This document shows, in pieces, positions 20,839 to 29,204 of a stretch of 64,000 bases of DNA; within the stretch, counting starts at the first letter, position 1, and each line of letters begins with the position of its first letter. The DNA is from Vibrio stylophorae. Lineage in GTDB: Bacteria; Pseudomonadota; Gammaproteobacteria; Enterobacterales; Vibrionaceae. The DNA lies in assembly GCF_921293875.1 (NCBI RefSeq), contig NZ_CAKLDI010000001.1, positions 2,605,915 to 2,669,914 on the forward strand, in the 5' to 3' direction. The notes beneath the pieces were generated by a model, which had not been told where the DNA came from, ran no database searches, and saw nothing but the letters and a program-made list of their open reading frames with translations. Made by a program: the position numbers and the translations under genes.

Positions 20839-21444
20839 TTAGTGACTGCAACCGCAACCACAACCGCCTTTTTCTTCTTTTGGCTCGTCGTCGCTGCAGC
20901 AACCGCCGCCGCCACAACATTCATGGTCATCACCATGGTCGTGATCACCACAACCACCGTGACCACCACAGCAACCACCACCTTGGTGAAGGTGACCGTG
21001 CTCGATCTCTTCTTCAGTTGCTTCGCGAATCGCAACAACTTCGATATCAAAGTGTAGCGTTTGACCAGCCAACATATGGTTCGCATCAACAACCACATCA
21101 TCGCCGTCTACTTCAGTGACTTCAACTGCGATTGGACCTTGGTCAGTATCCGCCATAAAGCGCATACCCACTTCAACTTGCTCAACGCCTTGGAATACAG
21201 CCGCTGGTACACGTTGAACCATCTCGTCGATGTATTCGCCGTATGCTTCTTCAGGCGCTAGCGTTACGCTAAATTTGTCGCCTTGCGCTTTGCCTTCCAA
21301 TGCTTTTTCAAAGCCAACCACCATGTTCTGATGACCGTGTAGGTAATCCAATGGTGCATCAACGGTAGCTTGGTCAATCATATGACCTTCATCGTCTTTA
21401 AGTAGATAAGCAACGCTTACCACAGTATTTTTGCTGACCTTCAT
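20839..21444 (-). CDS. slyD: SlyD, FKBP-type prolyl isomerase and metallochaperone
   Basis: SlyD is a cytosolic prolyl isomerase, chaperone and nickel donor for hydrogenase and other enzymes. The 201-residue product has a split FKBP domain (residues 1-70 and 125-150) with the inserted-flap chaperone domain between. Its C-terminal 50 residues hold about ten cysteines and eight histidines (GGCCGGHGGCGDHDHG ... GGCGCGCSH), a metal-binding tail. I chose MKVSKNTVVS over an upstream ATG six codons earlier. Confidence 0.95.
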   Translation of the reverse strand: MKVSKNTVVSVAYLLKDDEGHMIDQATVDAPLDYLHGHQNMVVGFEKALEGKAQGDKFSVTLAPEEAYGEYIDEMVQRVPAAVFQGVEQVEVGMRFMADTDQGPIAVEVTEVDGDDVVVDANHMLAGQTLHFDIEVVAIREATEEEIEHGHLHQGGGCCGGHGGCGDHDHGDDHECCGGGGCCSDDEPKEEKGGCGCGCSH

Positions 21445-21508
21445 GGTGTCTCCAGCAGTCATGGATTGATAAAACAGGCGATATGATAGCCACTCTCATT
21501 ACAGATTG

Positions 21509-21721
21509 CTATTGCGATGATGGCTTGTTGAGATCAAATCTTGCAATCAGTGATGACGACGTCACTTGCCCTTTTGTACTTTCATCCAGCGCATCAGACT
21601 GCTGCTGCCAATCGCAAGCCACACAAAATACCCGCTGCGCGCCTGCTTTATCCTCAAGGGCAATACTATCGCGCTGCTGACATTGCGGACACACTGCGCC
21701 CGCGATAAATCGAGTCCTCAT
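21509..21721 (-). CDS. yheV: YheV family zinc-ribbon protein
   Basis: The 70-residue product carries two CxxC pairs (CPQCQQRDS and CVACDW) that should bind one zinc, after the family start RTRFIAGAVCPQC. Function is unknown in the family. The chosen ATG has GGGAG directly upstream and lies 2 nt after the kefB stop; the same kefG-kefB-yheV order is found in E. coli. An ATG four codons earlier overlaps kefB. Confidence 0.88.
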   Translation of the reverse strand: MRTRFIAGAVCPQCQQRDSIALEDKAGAQRVFCVACDWQQQSDALDESTKGQVTSSSLIARFDLNKPSSQ

Positions 21722-21723
21722 CC

Positions 21724-23523
21724 CTACTCCCATTGTTTATGCTGGGCGCGCTCATAATCCATCTCTCTGGCAAATAGCTCTTCAAGCTCCAAACGCGCTT
21801 CACGTGAACGTGATGCATCAAGCTTGCTATCGGTATGACGCGGTAATAGTTCACGCAGCATCTGCGCATCCAATTTTTTAAAATGCGACTCTGCGCGCTT
21901 CGCTTGGTAGGGATGCATGCCGAGCGTCACCAAAGCCTCTCGCCCCAAATCCAAGGCACTATTTAAGGTTTCACGGGCAAAATGATCAACCCCAAGGTTG
22001 AGCAACTGGTACGCCTCCACGCGACTGCGAGCGCGCGCTAAAATTCGCAAATGTGGAAAATGCTGCTGACATACGGAAACAATCTTTATCACCAATTCAG
22101 GATCTGCCGTACAAATGACAATCGCCTCTGCGGTTTGTGCGCCGGCAGCGCGCATCAAGTCCACTTGACTGGCATCACCAAAATAAACCTTATAGCCAAA
22201 ACGGCGCAGCAACTCGATTTGACTCGGATCGCGCTCTAAAATGGTCAAGCGAACTTTATTGGCAAAGAGCAATCGCCCCACCACTTGGCCAAAACGACCA
22301 AAGCCGGTAATGATCACCCGCGGCTGACGATCCGGCACCGCTTGCTCATGTGTACTGGACTGCGGATTTAAATCCCGTGCATACCAGCGCTGTTGCAAGC
22401 GTAATAGAAGCGGTGTGGTCATCATGGATAAGCTCACCACCACCAGCAAAAAATTAAGCTGAGATTGCGACAACAATTGCTGACCATAGGCCGCTGTAAA
22501 CATTACAAATGCAAATTCACCGCCCTGTCCCAGCAGCATCGCCAATTGACTGCGTGCTTTGGCCGCCACCCCCATCAAATACGCCAATAGATAAAGCAGC
22601 AGGGTTTTTAGCAATAGCAAAGCCGTGACCGCCAATAAAATCGCCACGGGCTGCTGCCACAACACATTGAGGTGCACCGCCATACCCACAGAGATAAAAA
22701 ACAAACCCAGGAGCAATCCCTTAAAGGGCTCGATGGTGATCTCTAGCTCATGACGAAACTCACTATCAGCCAGTAGCACCCCAGCTAAAAAGCTACCCAA
22801 GGCCATGGATAACCCCAGGTATTGCATGGCAAAAGCCATGGCCATCACCAACAATAAAGTGGTCATGGTAAACAGCTCACGCACTTGGCTGCGCACCACG
22901 TAACGCAATAATGGCAGCAATGCGAAATGCCCCACCACCAGCACGACCAGTACCGCAAAAAACTTATAGCCTAGGACTAACCAATGCATATCACCACTGC
23001 CAGCCAAAAGTGACAGCAGCGCAAGCATGGGGATCACCGCGATATCTTGAAACAGCAGCACCGCAAATCCCGCTTGCCCTGTTTCGGTTTGCCCCCAGTT
23101 ACGCTCTTCGATTAAACGCATACCAATGGCGGTTGAGGAGAGCGCCAAGCCCATGGCGATCGCCAGTATGGTTTGCCAGCGCAATGCCAGCCCCTCACAC
23201 ACCAGCCAAATCACCGCAGCAATCGCAAGCGTGGTCAGTCCAACCTGCGCGCCGCCCAAACCAAAAATAGGACGGCGCATCTGCCACAATTTTCGAGGAT
23301 TAAGCTCAAGGCCAATCAAAAAAAGCAGCAGTACGACGCCAAATTCTGAAAAGTGCAAAATGGCATCCACATCACCAACCCAGCCCATACCCCAAGGACC
23401 GATCACCATGCCCGCCAGCAGATACCCCAAAACTGCGCCCAGCCCCAAACGCTGCGCTAAGGGTACAGCGACCACAGCGGCAACCAGCAGCAATAACCCA
23501 AGCACAATCAGCGACTCACTCAT
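21724..23523 (-). CDS. kefB: Glutathione-regulated K+/H+ antiporter KefB
   Basis: KefB lets K+ out in exchange for H+ when glutathione adducts form, acidifying the cytosol against electrophiles. The 599-residue product has about 12 membrane helices (residues 1-380, with the CPA2 motif GVVLLLFLIGLEL and GQGGEFAFVMF) and a cytosolic RCK/TrkA-N domain beginning RVIITGFGRFGQVVGRLL. The start overlaps the kefG stop (ATGAGTGAG). The KefG partner is next to it. Confidence 0.94.
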   Translation of the reverse strand: MSESLIVLGLLLLVAAVVAVPLAQRLGLGAVLGYLLAGMVIGPWGMGWVGDVDAILHFSEFGVVLLLFLIGLELNPRKLWQMRRPIFGLGGAQVGLTTLAIAAVIWLVCEGLALRWQTILAIAMGLALSSTAIGMRLIEERNWGQTETGQAGFAVLLFQDIAVIPMLALLSLLAGSGDMHWLVLGYKFFAVLVVLVVGHFALLPLLRYVVRSQVRELFTMTTLLLVMAMAFAMQYLGLSMALGSFLAGVLLADSEFRHELEITIEPFKGLLLGLFFISVGMAVHLNVLWQQPVAILLAVTALLLLKTLLLYLLAYLMGVAAKARSQLAMLLGQGGEFAFVMFTAAYGQQLLSQSQLNFLLVVVSLSMMTTPLLLRLQQRWYARDLNPQSSTHEQAVPDRQPRVIITGFGRFGQVVGRLLFANKVRLTILERDPSQIELLRRFGYKVYFGDASQVDLMRAAGAQTAEAIVICTADPELVIKIVSVCQQHFPHLRILARARSRVEAYQLLNLGVDHFARETLNSALDLGREALVTLGMHPYQAKRAESHFKKLDAQMLRELLPRHTDSKLDASRSREARLELEELFAREMDYERAQHKQWE

Positions 23524-24076
23524 GGTGCATCTCCACTGAACTCTGATCATCGAGCAACGGCTGCTCTAACCACTGTCGATAGGTTTTCGCATGCTGATGT
23601 TGCGTGGCAGCCGCGGCTTTTCTTGCCCAATAAAGCACTAGTGGTGGTTGCCATTGCATTTGACAAAGCGCGGCGATGAGCTCAAAAGGCTGCAAGATAT
23701 CTTCTAAGGGATAGCGGTTATAACCCGACTGACTAAAGGCGCTCTCAGCCGCGCCAGCCGTGATCACTGAGCGCCAAATCTTCCCGGCCAAGGCCGCTTG
23801 GTCACCATGGGCATAACCCTTAGTCAATACCACATCAAACCACTCTTTCAGGAGCGCCGGACAGGAATACATATAGAGGGGATGCTGAAACACAATGAGA
23901 TCGTGGGCGTTCAGCAGTTGGCGCTCACGCGCTACATCAATAAAAAAGTCAGGATAACAAGCGTACAAGTCATGCACGGTAACATGCGATAACGCCGCAG
24001 CCTGCGCCAACATTAGGCGATTGACCTGTGAGGCTTGCGGATCGGGATGGGCATAGATGATCAATATTTTCAGCAT
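23516..24076 (-). CDS. kefG: KefG, ancillary flavodoxin-like subunit of KefB
   Basis: KefG is an NAD(P)H oxidoreductase-like FMN protein required for full KefB activity. The 186-residue product begins LKILIIYAHPDPQASQVN, the FMN phosphate loop region, and contains QHPLYMYSCPALLKEWFD, typical of the family. It overlaps kefB by 8 nt, so channel and activator are made together. A KefF-like paralogue is possible but the kefB context favours KefG. Confidence 0.93.
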   Translation of the reverse strand: MLKILIIYAHPDPQASQVNRLMLAQAAALSHVTVHDLYACYPDFFIDVARERQLLNAHDLIVFQHPLYMYSCPALLKEWFDVVLTKGYAHGDQAALAGKIWRSVITAGAAESAFSQSGYNRYPLEDILQPFELIAALCQMQWQPPLVLYWARKAAAATQHQHAKTYRQWLEQPLLDDQSSVEMHHE

Positions 24077-24202
24077 GAAATGACGGCCACTCCTTTGCCG
24101 AGCATTAAGTTCGCGAATTCCAATTGATTACAATTTGATAGCACTTTTATAACTATATCGACAACTTACCAGAATTGTAAGCACGCCATGCTTTTGCACA
24201 TA

Positions 24203-24231
24203 TCGACAAGATCGCGACAACCGCCTAATAT
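24203..24231 (+). promoter_or_regulatory. Probable yheS promoter
   Basis: TCGACA (24203-24208), 17 bp spacer, TAATAT (24226-24231), about 30 nt before the yheS start. CGACAA occurs at 24204 and 24215 (11 bp apart) and once more at 24159 as part of a repeated TATCGACAA. Confidence 0.5.
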
Positions 24232-24261
24232 GCCGCCAGCATAATTTTCTATGAGAGCCCT

Positions 24262-26187
24262 ATGATTCGTTTTTCTGACATTCAACTGCTTCGCGGTGGC
24301 CGTGCCCTACTCGACCACACCACAGCAACCATTCAGCCTGGAGATAAAGTAGGCTTGGTGGGAAAAAATGGCTGCGGTAAATCGTCGCTTTTTGCCTTAA
24401 TTAAGGGCGAATTGCACACCGATGCAGGTGAAATCAGCGTACCGCATCATTGGGCTGTGGCTTGGGTTGCCCAAGAAACACCGGCGCTTGAACGCTCAGC
24501 GCTGGAATACGTCATTGATGGTGATCGCGAGTACCGCCAACTAGAGCGTGATTTGGAAGCTGCGCAACAGAGCGGTGATGGCACCAAAGAAGCCGAATTG
24601 CATGGCATGATAGAAACCATTGGCGGCTATACCATTCGCTCACGCGCCGCTGAGCTGCTGGCTGGCCTTGGTTTTGCACAAGAGCAAATGGATTGGCACC
24701 TCACCGAATTTTCCGGTGGCTGGCGTATGCGTTTGAACTTGGCGCAAGCACTCCTTTGCCGCTCCGATCTATTACTGCTTGATGAACCGACCAACCACTT
24801 GGATTTGGATGCAGTGCTTTGGCTTGAGCGTTGGCTACAAAGCTATCGCGGCACACTGGTACTCATTTCCCATGACCGCGACTTTCTCGACCCTATCGTC
24901 AAGCGCATCATTCATATTGAGCATGAACAGCTCAATGAATACGGTGGCAACTACTCTAGCTTTGAAGTGATGCGTGCTGAAAAACTCGCCCAGCAACAAG
25001 CGCAGTTTCAAAAGCAGCAGCGCGATATTGCCCATATGCAAAGCTATATCGACCGTTTCCGCTATAAAGCCAGTAAAGCGCGCCAAGCGCAGAGCCGCTT
25101 AAAAGCCCTAGAAAAAATGGAACGTGTATTGCCAGCGCAATATGACAACCCATTCCAATTTCAATTTCGCGAGCCTGCCGCGCTGCCCAATCCTATTTTG
25201 ATGATGGATGATGTCGCCGCCGGTTATGGCGATCGCGTGATTTTGCAAAAGATTCGCCTCAACTTGGTTCCCGGCTCGCGTATTGGCTTGCTCGGCCGTA
25301 ACGGTGCAGGTAAATCAACGCTAATTAAACTGCTCGCCAACGAGATCCAAGCGCAGGGCGGTGAGTGTACCTACTCACAGGGCGTGAAAATTGGCTACTT
25401 TGCTCAGCACCAACTTGAAACCTTGCGCCTAGACGATACGCCATTGGCGCATATGATGAGCTTGGCGCCGGAAGCTACCGAGCAACAACTGCGTGATTAC
25501 TTGGGCTGCTTTGGTTTTAACGGCGATCAAGCGCTATCCATCGTGCGCCCATTCTCCGGTGGTGAGAAAGCGCGTTTGGTATTGGCCTTAATTGTCTGGC
25601 AAAAGCCCAACTTGCTACTGCTCGATGAACCGACCAACCACTTGGATTTGGATATGCGCCAAGCGCTTACACTAGCGCTGCAATCCTTTGAAGGGGCCAT
25701 GGTCATCGTCAGCCATGACCGCTACTTACTGCGTGCCACCACTGATGATCTTTACTTAGTGGATAACCAGCAAGTGATGCCTTTTGATGGCGATCTCGAT
25801 GATTACTATCAATGGCTGCTCCAACAAAAACGCGAACAGCGCCAAGCAGAGCAACCCAAAACTGAACAAGCAGATAAACCCAGCGTTTCGCGTAAAGAGC
25901 AAAAGCGCTTAGAAGCGGAACACCGTCAATCCACAGCGCCGCTGCGTAAGATCATTCAGCAAGCCGAAAGCAAAATGGACAAGCTCAACGCCGAATTGGC
26001 TGAGCTTGAAAATCAACTGCTCGATACCAGTCTCTATCAAGCAGAAAACAAGGCGAAATTAAGCCAAGTGCTCAGCGCGCAAACGCAATGCAAGCAGGCG
26101 CTTGAAGAAATTGAGATGGATTGGATGGGCGCACAAGAAGAACTTGAAGCGGCTGAAAATGCATTTCAAACACAGTTAAGCGCTTAA
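24262..26187 (+). CDS. yheS: ABC-F family ATPase YheS
   Basis: ABC-F proteins bind the ribosomal E-site and relieve stalled or nonproductive states. The 641-residue soluble protein has two ATPase domains: Walker A GKNGCGKSS (about residue 35) and GRNGAGKST (about 350), signatures FSGGW and FSGGE, and Walker B DEPTNHLDLD in both halves. A charged linker (residues 235-290) and a C-terminal coiled coil (540-640) fit the YheS subfamily. yheT follows 6 nt later. Confidence 0.95.
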   Translation: MIRFSDIQLLRGGRALLDHTTATIQPGDKVGLVGKNGCGKSSLFALIKGELHTDAGEISVPHHWAVAWVAQETPALERSALEYVIDGDREYRQLERDLEAAQQSGDGTKEAELHGMIETIGGYTIRSRAAELLAGLGFAQEQMDWHLTEFSGGWRMRLNLAQALLCRSDLLLLDEPTNHLDLDAVLWLERWLQSYRGTLVLISHDRDFLDPIVKRIIHIEHEQLNEYGGNYSSFEVMRAEKLAQQQAQFQKQQRDIAHMQSYIDRFRYKASKARQAQSRLKALEKMERVLPAQYDNPFQFQFREPAALPNPILMMDDVAAGYGDRVILQKIRLNLVPGSRIGLLGRNGAGKSTLIKLLANEIQAQGGECTYSQGVKIGYFAQHQLETLRLDDTPLAHMMSLAPEATEQQLRDYLGCFGFNGDQALSIVRPFSGGEKARLVLALIVWQKPNLLLLDEPTNHLDLDMRQALTLALQSFEGAMVIVSHDRYLLRATTDDLYLVDNQQVMPFDGDLDDYYQWLLQQKREQRQAEQPKTEQADKPSVSRKEQKRLEAEHRQSTAPLRKIIQQAESKMDKLNAELAELENQLLDTSLYQAENKAKLSQVLSAQTQCKQALEEIEMDWMGAQEELEAAENAFQTQLSA

Positions 26188-26193
26188 GAAGCC

Positions 26194-27162
26194 ATGCCAC
26201 ACGTTTTTACCCCAGCCAAAGGCCTGAGCAACTGCCATGTGCAGACGCTGCTGCCTCGCCTGCTCCATCGTAAGCCTAGCTTTAGCCCGCTGTGGCAAAC
26301 TTGGTCAACGCCCGATGGCGATACTTTGGAACTGGCTTGGGCTGGCGAGCCCAAAGCCAAGCAGCCCATGGCGATTTTGTTTCATGGCCTTGAGGGAAGC
26401 TTTGATAGCCCCTATGCCCACGGCCTGCTTGCAGCGCTTAAAGCCCAAGGTTGGTGCGCTCTCATGCTGCACTTTCGCAGCTGTGGCCGCAGTTTAAACC
26501 AACAGTTTCAAAGCTATCACGCAGGGGATACCCGCGATATTCGCTGGGTGATTGAGCAGCTCAATGAACGCTATCTACCCTCACATATGGTCGCGATTGG
26601 GGTCTCTATTGGTGGCAATATGCTGCTCAACTATCTCGCGGAACAAGGCAGCGATACACCGCTGTGCGCTGCTACCGCCATTTCTGCGCCCATCGATTTA
26701 GCCAGCTGCTCGCAGCGAATTGAGCAAGGGTTTTCTCGGATTTACCAACGCTATTTACTTAGCAGTCTCAAACAAAAAGCGGCGGAGAAGCTCAGCGCCC
26801 ATCCTCATATGGCGCATTCACTACAGCTCAACACCACGGATGCCAAGCAGATTCAAACCCTGTATCAATTTGATGATCGCATCACCGCGCCAAGCAATGG
26901 TTTTGCCAATGCGCAGGACTATTATCAGCGAGCCAGCGCCAAGCCCAAGTTGCATCAGATTGCGATCCCAACCCAGATGATTCACGCCAAAGATGATCCC
27001 TTTATGACGGACAGCGTAATCCTCACGCAGCATAGTAATCCCCATATTGATTATCAGCTGAGTGAACATGGCGGCCATGTCGGTTTTGTCAGTGGTACGC
27101 TGCGCCAGCCCAAATTTTGGCTCGAGCATCAGGTTCCCGCATGGTTTGCCGAGCATCGTTAA
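26194..27162 (+). CDS. yheT: YheT family alpha/beta hydrolase
   Basis: The 322-residue product is an AB-hydrolase of the YheT/ABHD1-3 group. It has the oxyanion region FHGLEGS, the nucleophile elbow GVSIGG with serine at residue 138, a candidate acid in AKDDPFM (D267/268) and a histidine in EHGGHVGF (H295). The natural substrate is not known; esters or lipids are likely. It follows yheS by 6 nt, so the two are one operon. Confidence 0.92.
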   Translation: MPHVFTPAKGLSNCHVQTLLPRLLHRKPSFSPLWQTWSTPDGDTLELAWAGEPKAKQPMAILFHGLEGSFDSPYAHGLLAALKAQGWCALMLHFRSCGRSLNQQFQSYHAGDTRDIRWVIEQLNERYLPSHMVAIGVSIGGNMLLNYLAEQGSDTPLCAATAISAPIDLASCSQRIEQGFSRIYQRYLLSSLKQKAAEKLSAHPHMAHSLQLNTTDAKQIQTLYQFDDRITAPSNGFANAQDYYQRASAKPKLHQIAIPTQMIHAKDDPFMTDSVILTQHSNPHIDYQLSEHGGHVGFVSGTLRQPKFWLEHQVPAWFAEHR

Positions 27163-27592
27163 CGCAAACGACTGTAATCACCCTTTGCTAAGCCAGCGCA
27201 TTCAGCGATAGCCAATGGCATCGCTAATGCCCAATTCGCCCCTTTGATGCCGCGATAGTTCGTAGAATAGACTTCCCTTAGATAGACTGTCCCTTAAATA
27301 AACTGCCCCTTTAATTAACAGTCTCTTTAATAGACGTCCCATTAACTAACCCACCCCGCTCACTATGCAGTTCACTATGCAGCTAAATATGCCGCTATCT
27401 CATGGCTGATATTGAGTTTCTTCTCAGCTCAACTAATTTGAACAAAGAGAGAGGAGGGAGACTCGGCGCTCCCGCCCAGCCAAAACGCAATAAAAAAACA
27501 AGAAAAGAAGCCAATTTAAAGAAAACAAGAAATCGCGCTATTGCTATCAATATTCGCGATCAATATAAAAGCCAGCCAAAGTGGGAAGCCAA
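27163..27592. other. yheT-DUF3187 intergenic stretch with degenerate repeats
   Basis: This 430-nt gap holds a run of imperfect 16-18 bp units (27265-27348), then three diverged copies of a CACTATGCAG-like 12-mer (27360-27396), then a lysine-rich ORF that overlaps the next gene. A GGGAG / CTCCC inverted repeat occurs at about 27457-27474 but has no U-tract. No convincing promoter or known element was seen. Confidence 0.6.
27265..27348. repeat. Degenerate tandem repeat, about five units of 16-18 bp
   Basis: Successive units read GAATAGACTTCCCTTA, GATAGACTGTCCCTTA, AATAAACTGCCCCTTTAA, TTAACAGTCTCTTTAA and TAGACGTCCCATTAACTA. The first two differ at three positions. The array lies about 100 nt after yheT. 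Confidence 0.6.
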
Positions 27593-27608
27593 ATGGGATT
27601 GTTGTTGA
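27402..27608 (+). CDS. Possible small basic protein, unrecognised
   Basis: A 68-codon frame opens at ATG 27402 and overlaps the following gene by 16 nt. The product would be very basic (QPKRNKKTRKEANLKKTRNR in the middle, about 17 Lys/Arg) and ends WEAKWDCC. I do not recognise it. No good Shine-Dalgarno sequence is visible and AGA codons are frequent, which argues against a well-expressed native gene. It may be a chance ORF in an A-rich leader. Confidence 0.25.
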   Translation: MADIEFLLSSTNLNKERGGRLGAPAQPKRNKKTRKEANLKKTRNRAIAINIRDQYKSQPKWEAKWDCC

Positions 27609-28603
27609 TAAGCAAGCCCATCGCGTTGCAATCTATCTCGCGATGGTGTCTGCTCTTTTTCTTTCTATTCAGTAGCCAAGCAACTTGGGGGTATGCCAAC
27701 CAAACAAACAGCGAATTTGGCCCGCTGTTTGCGCCAAGCCAATCCCCGCTACAAGCAGCAAGCCTAACCCCCATGCTACAGGATGCTATCTGGCAAGCTG
27801 GCGACAGCGAAGTGCAAGCCAGTGCCACTGCCGCCAGTATTTGGGGGATCACCAATGAGCTATTTCTTGATTACTACCACAATGAACTGCGCTTCAATTA
27901 TCAACACGCACCCTCAAAGCAATGGCGCTGGTCTATGGATTATCGGTATCGCTTTAGTGCCAATAATCATATTGATACTCTCACCATTAAATTTCATGAC
28001 GCCTTTGATATTGGTCAAAATGGCCGTGATACCGTGCCCAAGCACCAAGCAACCTTTCGCGCGCCTAGCGAAGGTTTAGATCAATCAGGCGACTCGACCC
28101 TAAGCTTTGGCCACCGCCTAACCCTACAGCTAGACCACGCTATTTGGTCCAATCCCTATCACGCGCTGTCTGCCAGTGGTGCACTGCTTTATAGCTATCA
28201 ACCCAATGGTCCATTTGCTCACCACAATTTTGAGCAAAGCCTGCAACTCAACTATCGCTATGCCCCCAGCCCCAAACATCGTTGGTATGGCATGGTCGGC
28301 GTCACGCATCGACAGCAAACCGAGGTGTTGCAAATTCGTGCTAAAGCCGTCAATAGCCATATCGCCTTGGGTTATCTCTATCGCTGGCAGCACAATCATC
28401 ACCTTTGGGCGCAAGCACAAGTCAGTGAAGGTATCGCCACCCATGTGTTTAGCCTCAACAAACCTGTATATGAAACTATGCTCGGTTACCGCTATCTTTA
28501 CAGCCCGCGACAGGCCATTGAAATGGTGATTTTGGAAAATTGGGTTTACTACGATAACAGTGCCGATGTAGCCTTTACGCTTTCCTATCGACAAAAGTTC
28601 TAA
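27593..28603 (+). CDS. DUF3187-like outer membrane beta-barrel protein
   Basis: The 336-residue product has a signal peptide (hydrophobic RWCLLFFFLFSSQATWGYA, about residues 21-39) and then alternating aromatic/polar strands typical of a beta barrel, ending in YRQKF with the C-terminal phenylalanine of outer membrane proteins. GPLFAPSQSPLQ near the mature start and IKFHDAFDIGQNGRD recall DUF3187 proteins. The start at 27593 has GGGAAG upstream; a GTG four codons earlier is less likely. Function is unknown. It separates yheT from yheU. Confidence 0.7.
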   Translation: MGLLLISKPIALQSISRWCLLFFFLFSSQATWGYANQTNSEFGPLFAPSQSPLQAASLTPMLQDAIWQAGDSEVQASATAASIWGITNELFLDYYHNELRFNYQHAPSKQWRWSMDYRYRFSANNHIDTLTIKFHDAFDIGQNGRDTVPKHQATFRAPSEGLDQSGDSTLSFGHRLTLQLDHAIWSNPYHALSASGALLYSYQPNGPFAHHNFEQSLQLNYRYAPSPKHRWYGMVGVTHRQQTEVLQIRAKAVNSHIALGYLYRWQHNHHLWAQAQVSEGIATHVFSLNKPVYETMLGYRYLYSPRQAIEMVILENWVYYDNSADVAFTLSYRQKF

Positions 28604-28606
28604 TCA

Positions 28607-28831
28607 ATGATTATTCCTTGGCAACAGCTCGACCCAGAGACCCTGCGTAATGTGGTGGAAAGTGTGATTCTGCGAGAAGGCACAGATTATGGTGACAGTG
28701 AGTTATCTCTAGATGAAAAAGTCGATTTAGTGCTTGCACAGCTGGCTCATGGCGATGCCGTTCTGGTCTATTCAGAACTTCATGAAAGCGTCGATATTAA
28801 ATCGAAACAGCACTTTCAGCAGTCGATTTAA
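28607..28831 (+). CDS. yheU: UPF0270 family protein YheU
   Basis: The 74-residue product starts MIIPWQQLDPETLRNVVESV and continues ILREGTDYGDSELSLDEKV, the characteristic UPF0270 pattern. Function is unknown. It starts 3 nt after the DUF3187 gene stop, so the two are probably cotranscribed here, whereas yheU follows yheT in E. coli. Confidence 0.92.
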   Translation: MIIPWQQLDPETLRNVVESVILREGTDYGDSELSLDEKVDLVLAQLAHGDAVLVYSELHESVDIKSKQHFQQSI

Positions 28832-29204
28832 CGCACGGCATCAGCGTCAAAAAAATGACTAAAAACATAGGCATTTCGCATTTCTCAGTACGTTTTATAA
28901 GGTAAATCCATTCGCTTTTTTTCACCTTTTTTTAGCGCTTATAATTTCGGCAAATTTATTTGCTGAGAAGAAAATAAATACTCGTGATCCACTGCACACT
29001 TTCACACCGGAAAACCACCTTTCATCCCGATTAAAATCAAGAAATCCCACATAAAAAGCGATAGAATCTGTATCTCGCTCACCCGAGTTTGCAGCCTAAC
29101 GTCAGAGTCTATATTCTAACCGCGGCAAAATTATTTTTACGCCCAAGCAATATATCGGACATAGTCTTGGCTGTTGGGCTTTTAACGCAGAGGAAGAAAG
29201 TTAT
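28832..29204. other. yheU-crp intergenic region (crp upstream region)
   Basis: No gene is visible in these 373 nt. There are two T-runs, a TATAAT at 28940-28945 without a good -35, and a weak CRP-like site CGTGA-n6-GCACA at 28983-28998. In E. coli and, as I recall, in vibrios, prkB lies here or nearby; no trace of a phosphoribulokinase frame was seen. The long leader suggests regulated crp expression. Confidence 0.55.
28983..28998. promoter_or_regulatory. Weak candidate CRP site upstream of crp
   Basis: CGTGA-TCCACT-GCACA differs from TGTGA-n6-TCACA at one position per half-site. It lies about 215 nt before the crp start. CRP autoregulation is known in E. coli; binding here is inference. Confidence 0.35.

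Noticed and set aside
20842-21119. Open frames on the plus strand opposite the slyD C-terminal tail, rich in His or Thr/Val
   Set aside because: They mirror the repetitive Gly/Cys/His codons of slyD, have no ribosome binding site and match no family I know.
27331-27348. MetJ operator in the TAGACGTCCCATTAACTA repeat unit
   Set aside because: Only one weak box is present, with no adjacent box in 8-bp phase, unlike the clear operators at metF and metB/metJ.
27265-27396. CRISPR-like array
   Set aside because: Units are 16-18 bp, degenerate and directly adjacent, without unique spacers, and no cas gene is present.
27457-27474. Terminator after yheT (GGGAG / CTCCC hairpin)
   Set aside because: The stem is short and followed by GCCCAGCC, with no U-run.
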